Notes under the pieces: generated by a model | The model's input: only the letters and a program-made list of their open reading frames with translations | Told to the model about the DNA's origin: nothing | Databases searched by the model: none | Position numbers and translations under genes: made by a program | Shown: in pieces, positions 1 through 5,725 of the stretch | Position numbering within the stretch: position 1 is the stretch's first letter | Layout of the letters: each line of letters begins with the position of its first letter | Assembly: GCA_013812985.1 (NCBI GenBank) | Contig: JACCSN010000437.1 | Coordinates: 1 to 5,725, forward strand | From: Hyphomicrobiales bacterium | GTDB lineage: Bacteria > Pseudomonadota > Alphaproteobacteria > Rhizobiales > Afifellaceae | Direction of reading: 5' to 3' | DNA length: 5,725 nucleotides

Positions 1-704
1 GTCCCGAACCGCTTGGGCCCAACGTCGTCAGCACGGTGACCAAGGATTGGGAGGGTTCGTTCCTGGTCGGCTACATCGCGGCCAAGACGACCAAGACCGG
101 CACGATCGGCTTCGTCGGCGGCAAGGACATCCCGATCATCCACCGGTTCTTCATCGGCTACTACTACGGGGCCAAGATGGCCAAGCCGGACGTGAATGTC
201 CTGGAGAGCTATTCCGGCACCTTCTCCGATCCGGCGGCCGGCAAGGAATACACGCTAGCGCTGATCAACCAGAAATCGGATATCAACTTCGCCGTGGCGG
301 GCGCCACCAGCGCTGGCGTGATCGACGCTGCGAAAAGCACGAATACGTTCGCCATTGGCGTCGACAGCAACCAGAACTACATGGCGCCGGGCAGCGTGCT
401 GACCTCGATGGTCAAGCGTGTCGACACGCAGGCTTACGACATGATCAAAGCGGTCGCGGACGGCACGTACAGGGGCGGCACGGTGCCGAGTTACGGCCTC
501 AAGGAGGGCGGGGTCGACGCGGCCATGGACGAGCATAATGCCGGCCTGATCCCGGAAGACGTGCTGAAGAAGGCCGACGAACTGCGCCAGAAGGTCATCT
601 CCGGCGAGATCGTCGTTCCCAACTACTTCGACCTGAAGCCCGGGCAGAAGGAAATGGGACAGCCCCCGATGGCTACGCCGCCCTCGGTGGCCAACGCCCA
701 GTAA
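1..704 (+). CDS. BMP family ABC transporter substrate-binding protein, 5'-truncated
   Basis: This is the periplasmic ligand-binding component of a BMP/TmpC/PnrA-type importer (type I periplasmic-binding fold), a family that commonly binds nucleosides or purines. The reading frame is open from base 3 to the TAA at 702-704, giving 233 visible residues. Full-length members have roughly 330-370, so the signal peptide and N-terminal lobe lie to the left of the window. The GTG at 36 is internal and not a real start, because family-like sequence (PNVVSTVTKDWEGSF) reads straight through it. Family landmarks are GFVGGKDIPIIHRF (from about base 108) and IGVDSNQNYMAPGSVLTSMV (from about base 354), which matches the conserved GVDxDQ ligand-pocket segment and the following hinge. 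The C-terminus carries a Pro/Ala-rich tail (MGQPPMATPPSVANAQ) after the usual end of the fold at VVPNYFDL. It is the first visible gene of a four-component importer operon, 32 nt ahead of the ATPase. The family is secure; the ligand is unknown. Confidence 0.93.
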   Translation, partial: PEPLGPNVVSTVTKDWEGSFLVGYIAAKTTKTGTIGFVGGKDIPIIHRFFIGYYYGAKMAKPDVNVLESYSGTFSDPAAGKEYTLALINQKSDINFAVAGATSAGVIDAAKSTNTFAIGVDSNQNYMAPGSVLTSMVKRVDTQAYDMIKAVADGTYRGGTVPSYGLKEGGVDAAMDEHNAGLIPEDVLKKADELRQKVISGEIVVPNYFDLKPGQKEMGQPPMATPPSVANAQ

Positions 705-736
705 CGTCGAGCGCGGCGCTGGAGCCAAGGTCGGCC

Positions 737-2353
737 ATGGCCCATCCGCTCGCCGGGGACGGCTCCCTGCCGCTTCGCAGTGACGAGGTTTTGCGGCTGC
801 AGAACATTTACAAGCGGTTCGGATCGCTGACCGCGATCGACGACGCCTCGCTGGTCGTGGGTCGCGGTGAAATCCATGCACTTGTCGGCGAGAACGGCGC
901 CGGCAAGACCACCCTGATGAACATCATCTATGGACTGCTGGCCCGCGACGGCGGCGACGTGGTGCTGTACGGCGAATCGGTATCGTTCAGCGGCCCGGCT
1001 CAGGCCATCCGGGCCGGCATCGGAATGGTCCATCAGCATTTCAAGCTGGCGCCGTCGTTTACGGTGGCGGAAAACATCATTCTCGGATCGGAACCCCCGG
1101 CTCGCTTCGGCCGCATCGATCGCGAGCGCTCGGAGCGGGAAACCGGCGAGATCAGCCGCCGCTTCGGGCTCGATCTCGATCCGCGCGCGATCGTCGGCAC
1201 GCTTCCTGTCGGGCTCCGGCAGCGTGTCGAGATCCTGAAGGCCCTATATCGGGACGCGCAAATCCTGATCCTCGACGAGCCCACGGCCGTGTTGACGCCG
1301 CAGGAAACGCGGGAGCTCTTCAAGACCATGCGGTCGCTGGCCGACAATGGCCACTCTATCATCTTTATTACCCACAAGCTGCGCGAAGTGCTGGCCGTCT
1401 CCGACCGCATCTCGGTCATGCGGCAGGGCAGAATGGTGGGCATGATGAATAACCGCGGGGTCACCGCCCAGGAAATCGCCGGCCTGATGGTGGGTCGCCC
1501 GGTTCTGCTCCGCGTCCGCAAAGGCAAGGCGCATGCGTCGCAGGACGCGGTGCTGGACGTCGCCGGGCTCAGTGCGCTGGGGGAACGCAGCGAGACCGCG
1601 GTGGACGACCTTTCCCTGCAGGTCTGCGCCGGGGAGATCGTGTCGCTGGCCGGGGTCCAAGGAAACGGGCAGGACGAGCTAGTGCAGTGCATCGCAGGAT
1701 TGCGGCGCCCGGTTGCCGGACGCATCGCGATCGCCGGGACGGTTATCGGCACGGATCCCCGCGCTAACAGAGCCGCCGGTCTGGCCTATATCCCGGCTGA
1801 CCGGGGCGGCACAGGCCTTTCGGTCGAGAGCGGCATCTGGGAGAACCTTACAGTTGGCCATCTGCGAAGGTTCCGGCAGGGCCCGTTCCTCAAAGTGCAG
1901 GCAGCCCGCAGTCGGGCGACAGACCTGATCAGCGATTTCGACGTGCGGGGGGCCGAGCTCGACAAAAAGGCGCGGTCGCTTTCCGGCGGCAATCAGCAGA
2001 AGGTTCAGATCGCGCGTGAGCTGAGCCGCGATGCGCGCCTGATCATCGCCGAACAGCCGTCGCAGGGCGTCGACATCGGCGCCATCGAAGCGATCCACCG
2101 CACCCTGGTTGAAATGCGCGACGCCGGACGGGCTGTGTTCGTGATCTCGGCGGACCTGGACGAAATCTTTGCGATCTCCGACCGCATCCTGGTGATTTAC
2201 CGGGGAAGGATCGTGGCAAACCTGCTGGCGGACGAGACCGACCCGGAGAAAGTCGGTCAGTTCATGGGCGGGCTGCACGAGTCGGCGGAAACTCATCAAG
2301 AGCATCGGGGTGCCGCCTCGGGCGAAGCAGAGGCGGTTGCTCATGGTCACTGA
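737..2353 (+). CDS. BMP-type importer ATP-binding protein, two fused ATPase domains
   Basis: This 538-residue cytoplasmic protein energises the importer and contains two ABC ATPase domains in tandem, as in YufO/NupO and sugar ATPases of the RbsA/MglA kind. Domain 1 (about 18-255) has Walker [10 protein letters not shown] (51-59), Q-loop Q100, a signature-like [11 protein letters not shown] (156-166), Walker [14 protein letters not shown] (176-188, D180/E181) and switch His213 in ITHK. Domain 2 (about 273-512) has no P-loop lysine ([12 protein letters not shown], 304-315) but has a perfect signature LSGGNQQK (415-422). Its Walker B is altered to AEQPSQGVD, with Gln440 where the catalytic Glu would be, and Ala472 replaces the switch His. 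Such asymmetry is normal in this family, so one composite site probably does most of the hydrolysis. The ATG at 737 is preceded by AAGG at 727-730 and GGAG at 721-724. The N-terminus before [12 protein letters not shown] is about 17 residues, an ordinary length. The gene order with a BMP protein and two unlike permeases argues for the nucleoside/BMP group rather than a sugar importer. Confidence 0.97.
   Translation: MAHPLAGDGSLPLRSDEVLRLQNIYKRFGSLTAIDDASLVVGRGEIHALVGENGAGKTTLMNIIYGLLARDGGDVVLYGESVSFSGPAQAIRAGIGMVHQHFKLAPSFTVAENIILGSEPPARFGRIDRERSERETGEISRRFGLDLDPRAIVGTLPVGLRQRVEILKALYRDAQILILDEPTAVLTPQETRELFKTMRSLADNGHSIIFITHKLREVLAVSDRISVMRQGRMVGMMNNRGVTAQEIAGLMVGRPVLLRVRKGKAHASQDAVLDVAGLSALGERSETAVDDLSLQVCAGEIVSLAGVQGNGQDELVQCIAGLRRPVAGRIAIAGTVIGTDPRANRAAGLAYIPADRGGTGLSVESGIWENLTVGHLRRFRQGPFLKVQAARSRATDLISDFDVRGAELDKKARSLSGGNQQKVQIARELSRDARLIIAEQPSQGVDIGAIEAIHRTLVEMRDAGRAVFVISADLDEIFAISDRILVIYRGRIVANLLADETDPEKVGQFMGGLHESAETHQEHRGAASGEAEAVAHGH
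2329..2333 (+). promoter_or_regulatory. ribosome binding site deciding the permease 1 start
   Basis: AGAGG lies 9 nt before the ATG at 2343, inside the 3' end of the ATPase gene. Its good spacing favours this ATG over the in-frame GTG at 2310, which has only a weak purine stretch (AAGAG, about 2298-2302) before it. Confidence 0.5.
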
Positions 2354-3476
2354 CGTAGCAGCCGGGCGGCGCGGCACCTTCTCCTTCGCGGCCCTGCTCC
2401 GCCCCATGCGGGAGCCGGTCATCGCGGTGCTTATCGCCGTCGCGGTGGGCGGCGTGCTGGTGCTGGCACTCGGCGAGAACCCGATTGAGGTTTATTGGCT
2501 GCTGATCAGCGGCAGCCTTGTGGGCTGGCCGAATTTCCTGGTCACGCTCCAGATGATGAGTCCGCTCCTGTTCACCGGGCTGGCCGTCGCGCTGGCGTTC
2601 CGGGCAGGCCTCTGGAACATCGGAGCGGAGGGCCAGATGCTGGTCGGCGGGCTAGCGGCCGGGATCGTCGGCTATGCCGTGCCGTTGCCGACGTATCTGC
2701 ACATCCCGGCCTGCCTGCTGGCCGCTTTTGCCGGCGGCCTCGCCTGGGCCAGCATCCCGGCCGCCCTGCGGGTCTGGCTGAATGTGAACGAACTCGTCGT
2801 GTGCCTGATGATGAACCCGATCGCCCTGCTGGCGACCGGCTATGTCGCCACGCACGTGCTGAAGGCGCCGGGCCCGACGAACAAGCTGCCAGACATCCTG
2901 GACACCGCGGTGCTGCCGGGCTTCTCGCTTTATTCGCAGGTCAATGCGGGCCTGCTCCTCGGTGTCGTCTGCTGTGTGATCGCGGCTATCTTCAACGCCT
3001 CAACGGTCCGCGGCTTCGAATGGAAGATCATGGGGCTCAATCCACGCTTTGCTTATTACGGCGGGATCCGGGTCCCGCGCAACGCCCTGATGGTCATGCT
3101 CGTGAGTGGCGGCATCGCCGGACTCGGCGGAGCCGAACAAGTTCTGGGCGAGTACCGGGCGTTTTACGACAACTTCTCTCCCGGCTACGGATTCGACGGG
3201 ATCGCGGTCGCCATGCTGGCAAAGTTTAACCCGCTGGGGGTTGTGCTCACCGCACTTCTGTTCGGAGCGCTAACCGGCGGCAGCGCAGTGCTGCAGATGA
3301 TGACCGGGCTCAGCAAACACCTCGTCCAGGTCCTGCAGTTCCTTATCGTGCTAATCCTCGCGGCGCAGTTTTCTTGGGGCTGGATGCGCGCACGCCGCGC
3401 CTCCAGGCCAGGCTTCGCAGGGGCGCCGGTCCCCGCAGTGATCGATCAACCTCGAACTGACGAGGAGAGGCCCTGA
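2343..3476 (+). CDS. BMP-type ABC importer permease 1 (YufP/NupP-like)
   Basis: This inner-membrane permease of the BPD_transp_2 (branched-chain amino acid/sugar/nucleoside) family forms half of the channel. From the ATG at 2343 it has 377 residues with about 8-10 hydrophobic segments, for example near 24-44, 72-88, 99-118, 121-140, 150-172, 203-218, 247-263, 287-312 and 328-346. Diagnostic stretches are WNIGAEGQMLVGG (91-103), NELVVCLMMNPIA (149-161), the cytoplasmic coupling loop GLNPRFAYYGGI (231-242) and PGYGFDGIAVAMLAKFNPLG (280-299). All are typical of the larger permease of nucleoside BMP importers. I chose ATG 2343 because AGAGG lies at 2329-2333 with 9-nt spacing. The frame is also open to a GTG at 2310, which would add 11 residues but has a weaker ribosome site and lies deeper in the upstream gene. 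The chosen start overlaps the ATPase gene by 11 nt, so translation is probably coupled. The tail after about 350 is basic, then Pro-rich, and likely cytoplasmic. Confidence 0.95.
   Translation: MVTDVAAGRRGTFSFAALLRPMREPVIAVLIAVAVGGVLVLALGENPIEVYWLLISGSLVGWPNFLVTLQMMSPLLFTGLAVALAFRAGLWNIGAEGQMLVGGLAAGIVGYAVPLPTYLHIPACLLAAFAGGLAWASIPAALRVWLNVNELVVCLMMNPIALLATGYVATHVLKAPGPTNKLPDILDTAVLPGFSLYSQVNAGLLLGVVCCVIAAIFNASTVRGFEWKIMGLNPRFAYYGGIRVPRNALMVMLVSGGIAGLGGAEQVLGEYRAFYDNFSPGYGFDGIAVAMLAKFNPLGVVLTALLFGALTGGSAVLQMMTGLSKHLVQVLQFLIVLILAAQFSWGWMRARRASRPGFAGAPVPAVIDQPRTDEERP
3462..3470 (+). promoter_or_regulatory. strong ribosome binding site for permease 2
   Basis: GAGGAGAGG, with a GAGGAG core at 3462-3467, lies about 7-10 nt before the ATG at 3478 and within the last codons of permease 1. 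It is the strongest Shine-Dalgarno match in the window and fixes the permease 2 start, even though the two genes are separated by one base. Confidence 0.65.
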
Positions 3477-3477
3477 G

Positions 3478-4398
3478 ATGGAATCCGAAATCGCCTTTTC
3501 CGCCATCCGGATTTCCACACCCTTGATCTTCGCGGCGATTGGGGGGCTTCTCACCTATCAGGCAGGTATGCTTAACATCGCGCTGGACGGCTTCATGATC
3601 GTAGCCGCCTTTGCCAGTATCACTGCGGCTTACGCGACAGGAAGCCTCGTTGTTGCGATCCTTGCGGGCGTCCTCAGCGCAATGGTGCTCGCCGCACTGC
3701 TTGCGACGTTCAACCTGAAATTCCGCGCCGACATCTTTATCGCCGGCGTAGCTGTAACATTTCTTGCGTATGGGCTCACCGCCCTTCTGCTGAAAGGCGT
3801 TCTCGGTGAAGAAGGCGTGTTCGCATCCGATCTGATCCCAAGGTTTCCCACGATCCACATTCCCCTGGTTAGGGACATCCCGATTATCGGCCCGCTGATC
3901 AGCGGCCACACCTTGCTCGTTTACGTCGCCTATCTGTCAGTGCCGATTGTCGCCTGGTTCCTGTATCGGACGCGATGGGGGCTGAGGGTACGCGTGGTAG
4001 GGGAAGCGGAGGACGCCGCCGCGGCCGCGGGCATCAAGGTCGGGCGGATCAAGTTTGAAACCATGCTCCTGTCCGGCTTCTTCTGCGGCTTGGCCGGCGC
4101 CTATCTTTCGCTCGGCTACGTCTCGCTGTTTGCCAACAAGATGACCAATGAGCGCGGCCTGATCGCCTTGGCGGCGATCTTTTTCGCCAAGGGCAACCCA
4201 TATTGGACGGCGCTGGTTGCAATCCTGTTCGGAACGGCGACCGCCTTGTCCGTCCGCTTGCCGCAAATGACCGGCGCCGCGCCGCAATTGCTGCAGCTCA
4301 TCCCCTACGTCGTCACCGTACTGGCCCTTGTGGTGGTGGGCATCCGCAACACCCGGATGCGCAATCGCTACGGGGCGTGGCGCTTCGATGTTTCCTGA
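3478..4398 (+). CDS. BMP-type ABC importer permease 2 (YufQ/NupQ-like)
   Basis: This second inner-membrane permease of the BPD_transp_2 family, with 306 residues, presumably pairs with the preceding permease as a heterodimer. Hydrophobic segments lie roughly at 12-30, 36-55, 57-78, 86-108, 146-164, 195-216, 224-236, 242-262 and 272-289. Landmarks are GMLNIALDGFM (30-40), equivalent to the usual GxxNIGLEGxM but with Asp37 where Glu is common. Others are the coupling loop VRVVGEAEDAAAAAGIKVGR (171-190) and NERGLIALAAIFFAKGNPYW (224-243), corresponding to the GRGxIALAAxIFGxWxP region. The C-terminus is basic and cytoplasmic (RNTRMRNRYG). The ATG at 3478 follows the TGA of the previous gene by one base, and a strong ribosome site GAGGAGAGG lies at 3462-3470. 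The length matches the smaller permease of this transporter type, and no disruption is visible. Confidence 0.95.
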   Translation: MESEIAFSAIRISTPLIFAAIGGLLTYQAGMLNIALDGFMIVAAFASITAAYATGSLVVAILAGVLSAMVLAALLATFNLKFRADIFIAGVAVTFLAYGLTALLLKGVLGEEGVFASDLIPRFPTIHIPLVRDIPIIGPLISGHTLLVYVAYLSVPIVAWFLYRTRWGLRVRVVGEAEDAAAAAGIKVGRIKFETMLLSGFFCGLAGAYLSLGYVSLFANKMTNERGLIALAAIFFAKGNPYWTALVAILFGTATALSVRLPQMTGAAPQLLQLIPYVVTVLALVVVGIRNTRMRNRYGAWRFDVS

Positions 4399-4422
4399 GC
4401 ACGGGAAGGCGGCCGTCCGGCC

Positions 4423-5394
4423 ATGAAGCTTGGCAGCTTTCGCTCAGGCAGCGGCGCTCCCTGGCTCGGCGTCCTCGATGGCGAGGGACGCCATGCGTTC
4501 GACATTCGGGCCGCGGTCAAGGTGGCAGGACGGGATCCCAGCTATTACTCCTCCATGCAGTCGCTCATTGACGCGGGAGACCGCGGGCTCGACGAGCTAC
4601 GTAACGAGTTTGAGAAGCTGGCGAGCTGTTTGGAATTCGCCCGGCCGCTGGAGCATTTGGTTTTCCTGCCTCCCCTTCCCGAGCCGCGCCAGCTCCGCGA
4701 CGTTTCGCTCTACGCCGAACACATCCGCCACGCGACGCCCGGCATGCAGCGGGTCGGCGTTCAAGTCGCGGACCCCGCCGCAGTCGCTGTTGGGGAGGTC
4801 GCCGCGGATATTCCGCCGATCTTTCGGGAGCGAGTGGTGTTTTATTTTCAGAACAGGCTCAACCTGGTCGGTCATCGCGCGGAGATCACCTGGCCTGCCG
4901 ACAGCGAAGTGATCGACTTTGAACTGGAACTCGGGATCGTGCTAGGAAAGACCGCTGCCGACATTCCGAAGGCTGACGCAAGGAGCATCATCTTTGGATA
5001 TACGATCTACAACGACTTCTCGGCCCGGGACACACAATATTGGGAGTCGAAGGCGGGCTTCGGCCCGGCAAAGGCCAAGAGCTTCGACGGGGCTAATGCG
5101 TGCGGCCCGTGGATCGTGACTGCGGATGAGATCGCGGATCCTATGAGCTTGCGGATGGGCGTGCGCGTCAACGGCGAGCTTTGGGCCGAAACGAGTTCGG
5201 CGGCTCCGCTACACGACATCGATGACGTGCTTGCCTATCTCTCGCGGAGCGAAACCCTCCATGCGGGCGAGTTCATTGGGCTCGGTACAGTGGGGCGCGG
5301 CTGCGGCCTGGAGCTCGGCCGCTTCCTCAAGCGCGGTGACTCGATCGAACTGTGGGTCGAGAACATCGGATCCTTGGTCAATTCGATAAAATAG
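4423..5394 (+). CDS. fumarylacetoacetate hydrolase (FAH) family enzyme
   Basis: This probable soluble, metal-dependent enzyme has 323 residues. The FAH superfamily includes hydrolases cleaving C-C bonds of diketo acids, oxaloacetate decarboxylases, isomerases and sugar-acid dehydratases. The N-terminal domain (about 1-85) precedes the catalytic fold. Residues matching the human FAH active site are visible: Asp93 and His100 in RDVSLYAEH have the same spacing as D126 and H133. Glu167 and Glu169 in DFELELGIVLGK and Asp198 in YNDFSARDTQ correspond to the remaining metal ligands. Arg202, Gln205 and Lys219 (AKAKSFDG) match R237, Q240 and K253. The presence of the His favours hydrolytic C-C cleavage over plain decarboxylation, but the substrate is not determined. 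The ATG at 4423 has GGGAAGG at 4403-4409 with a rather long 13-nt spacing. The gene lies 24 nt after permease 2 on the same strand and is probably co-transcribed, suggesting a role in using the imported compound. It ends in tandem TAG TAG stops (5392-5397). Confidence 0.93.
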   Translation: MKLGSFRSGSGAPWLGVLDGEGRHAFDIRAAVKVAGRDPSYYSSMQSLIDAGDRGLDELRNEFEKLASCLEFARPLEHLVFLPPLPEPRQLRDVSLYAEHIRHATPGMQRVGVQVADPAAVAVGEVAADIPPIFRERVVFYFQNRLNLVGHRAEITWPADSEVIDFELELGIVLGKTAADIPKADARSIIFGYTIYNDFSARDTQYWESKAGFGPAKAKSFDGANACGPWIVTADEIADPMSLRMGVRVNGELWAETSSAAPLHDIDDVLAYLSRSETLHAGEFIGLGTVGRGCGLELGRFLKRGDSIELWVENIGSLVNSIK

Positions 5395-5414
5395 TAGCGG
5401 CGGGCCGGGAACGC

Positions 5415-5449
5415 CGAACCAGCAGCCTTTTCGGCGAGCTGCGGGTTCG
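5415..5449. terminator. imperfect hairpin downstream of the FAH gene, possible transcription end
   Basis: CGAACC-A-GCAGC (5415-5426) can pair with GCTGC-G-GGTTCG (5438-5449). That gives 11 base pairs with a single A-G mismatch and an 11-nt loop (5427-5437). It starts about 20 nt after the FAH stop codons and lies between the convergent operon and recombinase remnant. No T-run follows on the + strand, so it is not a textbook intrinsic terminator. It may instead act in Rho-dependent ending or 3'-end protection. Confidence 0.4.
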
Positions 5450-5470
5450 CCCCGTTCGCTGAAAGCGCCG

Positions 5471-5725
5471 TTAGCGCAAGGCCCCAGTGGCGCACCTCCC
5501 TATGCCGCCGCTGCTGCGCGCCCAGTGGCGGGACCTCGTTGGCGGACCGGCATTGGGCCTCCCGGCCGAGCGCAGCTGCCTGTATGGGGTTCCTGCGGTA
5601 CCAAGCTTGGCGCCCTGAGCTTTGCGACCAGCAAGAGCTGAGCGGGTCCGCTCGCCAATAAGCCTGCGCTCCTTCTCGGCTAAGGCGGCGTAGAGGTGCA
5701 GCATGAACGGGTCCGCATCGGCCCC
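5471..5725 (-). pseudogene. serine recombinase/resolvase, C-terminal fragment, frameshifted, runs off right edge
   Basis: On the minus strand the frame enters from beyond base 725 of the last kilobase (window edge 5725) and reads [20 protein letters not shown], then [20 protein letters not shown]. This is the end of the resolvase catalytic domain and the long E-helix of Tn3/Hin-type serine recombinases. The ATG at 5704 is internal. After KLG (about 5600) this frame becomes unlike the family and stops at 5471-5473. Another frame then continues as [22 protein letters not shown] down to about 5532, which fits the usual [16 protein letters not shown] linker. Loss of one base within GGTACC (5597-5602, compare GGTAACC) explains the jump. 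Beyond 5532 I recognise no clear DNA-binding helix-turn-helix. The gene is therefore probably dead, and it converges on the operon. Alternatively a sequencing indel could cause the shift. The resolvase family call is firm; the pseudogene call is moderate. Confidence 0.75.
5483..5537. repeat. short imperfect direct repeat in the decayed recombinase region
   Basis: CCCAGTGGCGCACCTC (5483-5498) recurs as CCCAGTGGCGGGACCTC (5521-5537). The copies differ by one substitution and one inserted base and are offset by about 38 nt. The repeat falls where the recombinase homology fades, so it may mark a small duplication during decay or may be chance. It is too short and too GC-rich to assign a role. Confidence 0.35.

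Noticed and set aside
705..736. AGCGC/GCGCT inverted repeat (710-720) between the binding protein and ATPase genes as an attenuating hairpin
   Set aside because: The stem would be four to five pairs with almost no loop, too weak to call, although partial termination after binding-protein genes is common in such operons.
255..881. Long minus-strand open frame of about 208 codons opposite the binding-protein gene
   Set aside because: It lies antisense to clear coding sequence, has Arg/Ala/His-rich composition typical of GC-rich shadow frames, and shows no recognisable motif.
2310..2342. GTG at 2310 as the start of permease 1
   Set aside because: It has only a weak ribosome site. The ATG at 2343 has AGAGG at good spacing and a more usual short overlap with the upstream gene.
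1033..2422. Long minus-strand open frames opposite the ATPase gene (up to about 247 codons)
   Set aside because: The + strand carries the conserved ABC motifs over the same bases, so these frames are antisense shadows with no family signature.
3343..3909. Minus-strand open frame of about 188 codons opposite the permease junction
   Set aside because: It is charged, low-complexity shadow translation of two well-supported membrane proteins.
5235..5495. Minus-strand open frame of about 86 codons overlapping the FAH 3' end
   Set aside because: It is the continuation of the shifted recombinase frame into antisense FAH sequence, and I see no independent gene features.
5597..5608. Adjacent KpnI and HindIII sites (GGTACCAAGCTT) resembling a vector polylinker
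   Set aside because: The bases on both sides read as resolvase coding sequence (GAKLG then RRNP), and no further polylinker sites follow, so chance is likelier than vector contamination.

Overview
This GC-rich window has the codon use and gene content of a proteobacterium. An alphaproteobacterium (Rhizobiales or Rhodospirillales type) is my best guess, from the style of the BMP-type transporter and of the resolvase remnant. That guess rests on remembered family resemblance, not on a search.

Bases 1-4398 hold a four-gene ABC importer operon on the + strand. In order these are the C-terminal two thirds of a BMP/TmpC/PnrA-type periplasmic binding protein (its 5' end lies outside the window), a double-domain ATPase (737-2353), a first membrane permease (about 2343-3476) and a second permease (3478-4398). 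The genes are packed with gaps of 32 nt, an 11-nt overlap and 1 nt. This is the standard layout of the nucleoside/purine-type BMP importers (YufNOPQ/NupNOPQ, PnrABCDE, BmpDEFG-like). The binding protein captures ligand in the periplasm, the two permeases form the channel, and the ATPase powers transport. The exact ligand cannot be read from the sequence.

A fumarylacetoacetate-hydrolase (FAH) fold enzyme at 4423-5394 follows only 24 nt downstream on the same strand, so it is probably co-transcribed. It keeps the metal ligands and catalytic residues of the family. A simple inference is that the importer brings in a compound whose breakdown includes a C-C bond cleavage, or a related reaction, on a 2-oxo or diketo acid. 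The link is by position only.

From 5395 to the right edge there is no intact gene. The stretch begins with tandem stop codons and a long imperfect hairpin (5415-5449), which may end the operon. It continues into the C-terminal part of a minus-strand serine recombinase/resolvase that runs in from beyond the right edge. The recombinase is recognisable down to about 5603, then appears frameshifted and decays. This suggests an old mobile-element scar next to the operon.

I found no RNA genes, CRISPR arrays or complete insertion sequences. I see no clear sign of a novel defence or other undescribed system. The points most worth a second look are the transporter-FAH coupling, the frameshifted resolvase and the hairpin between them.
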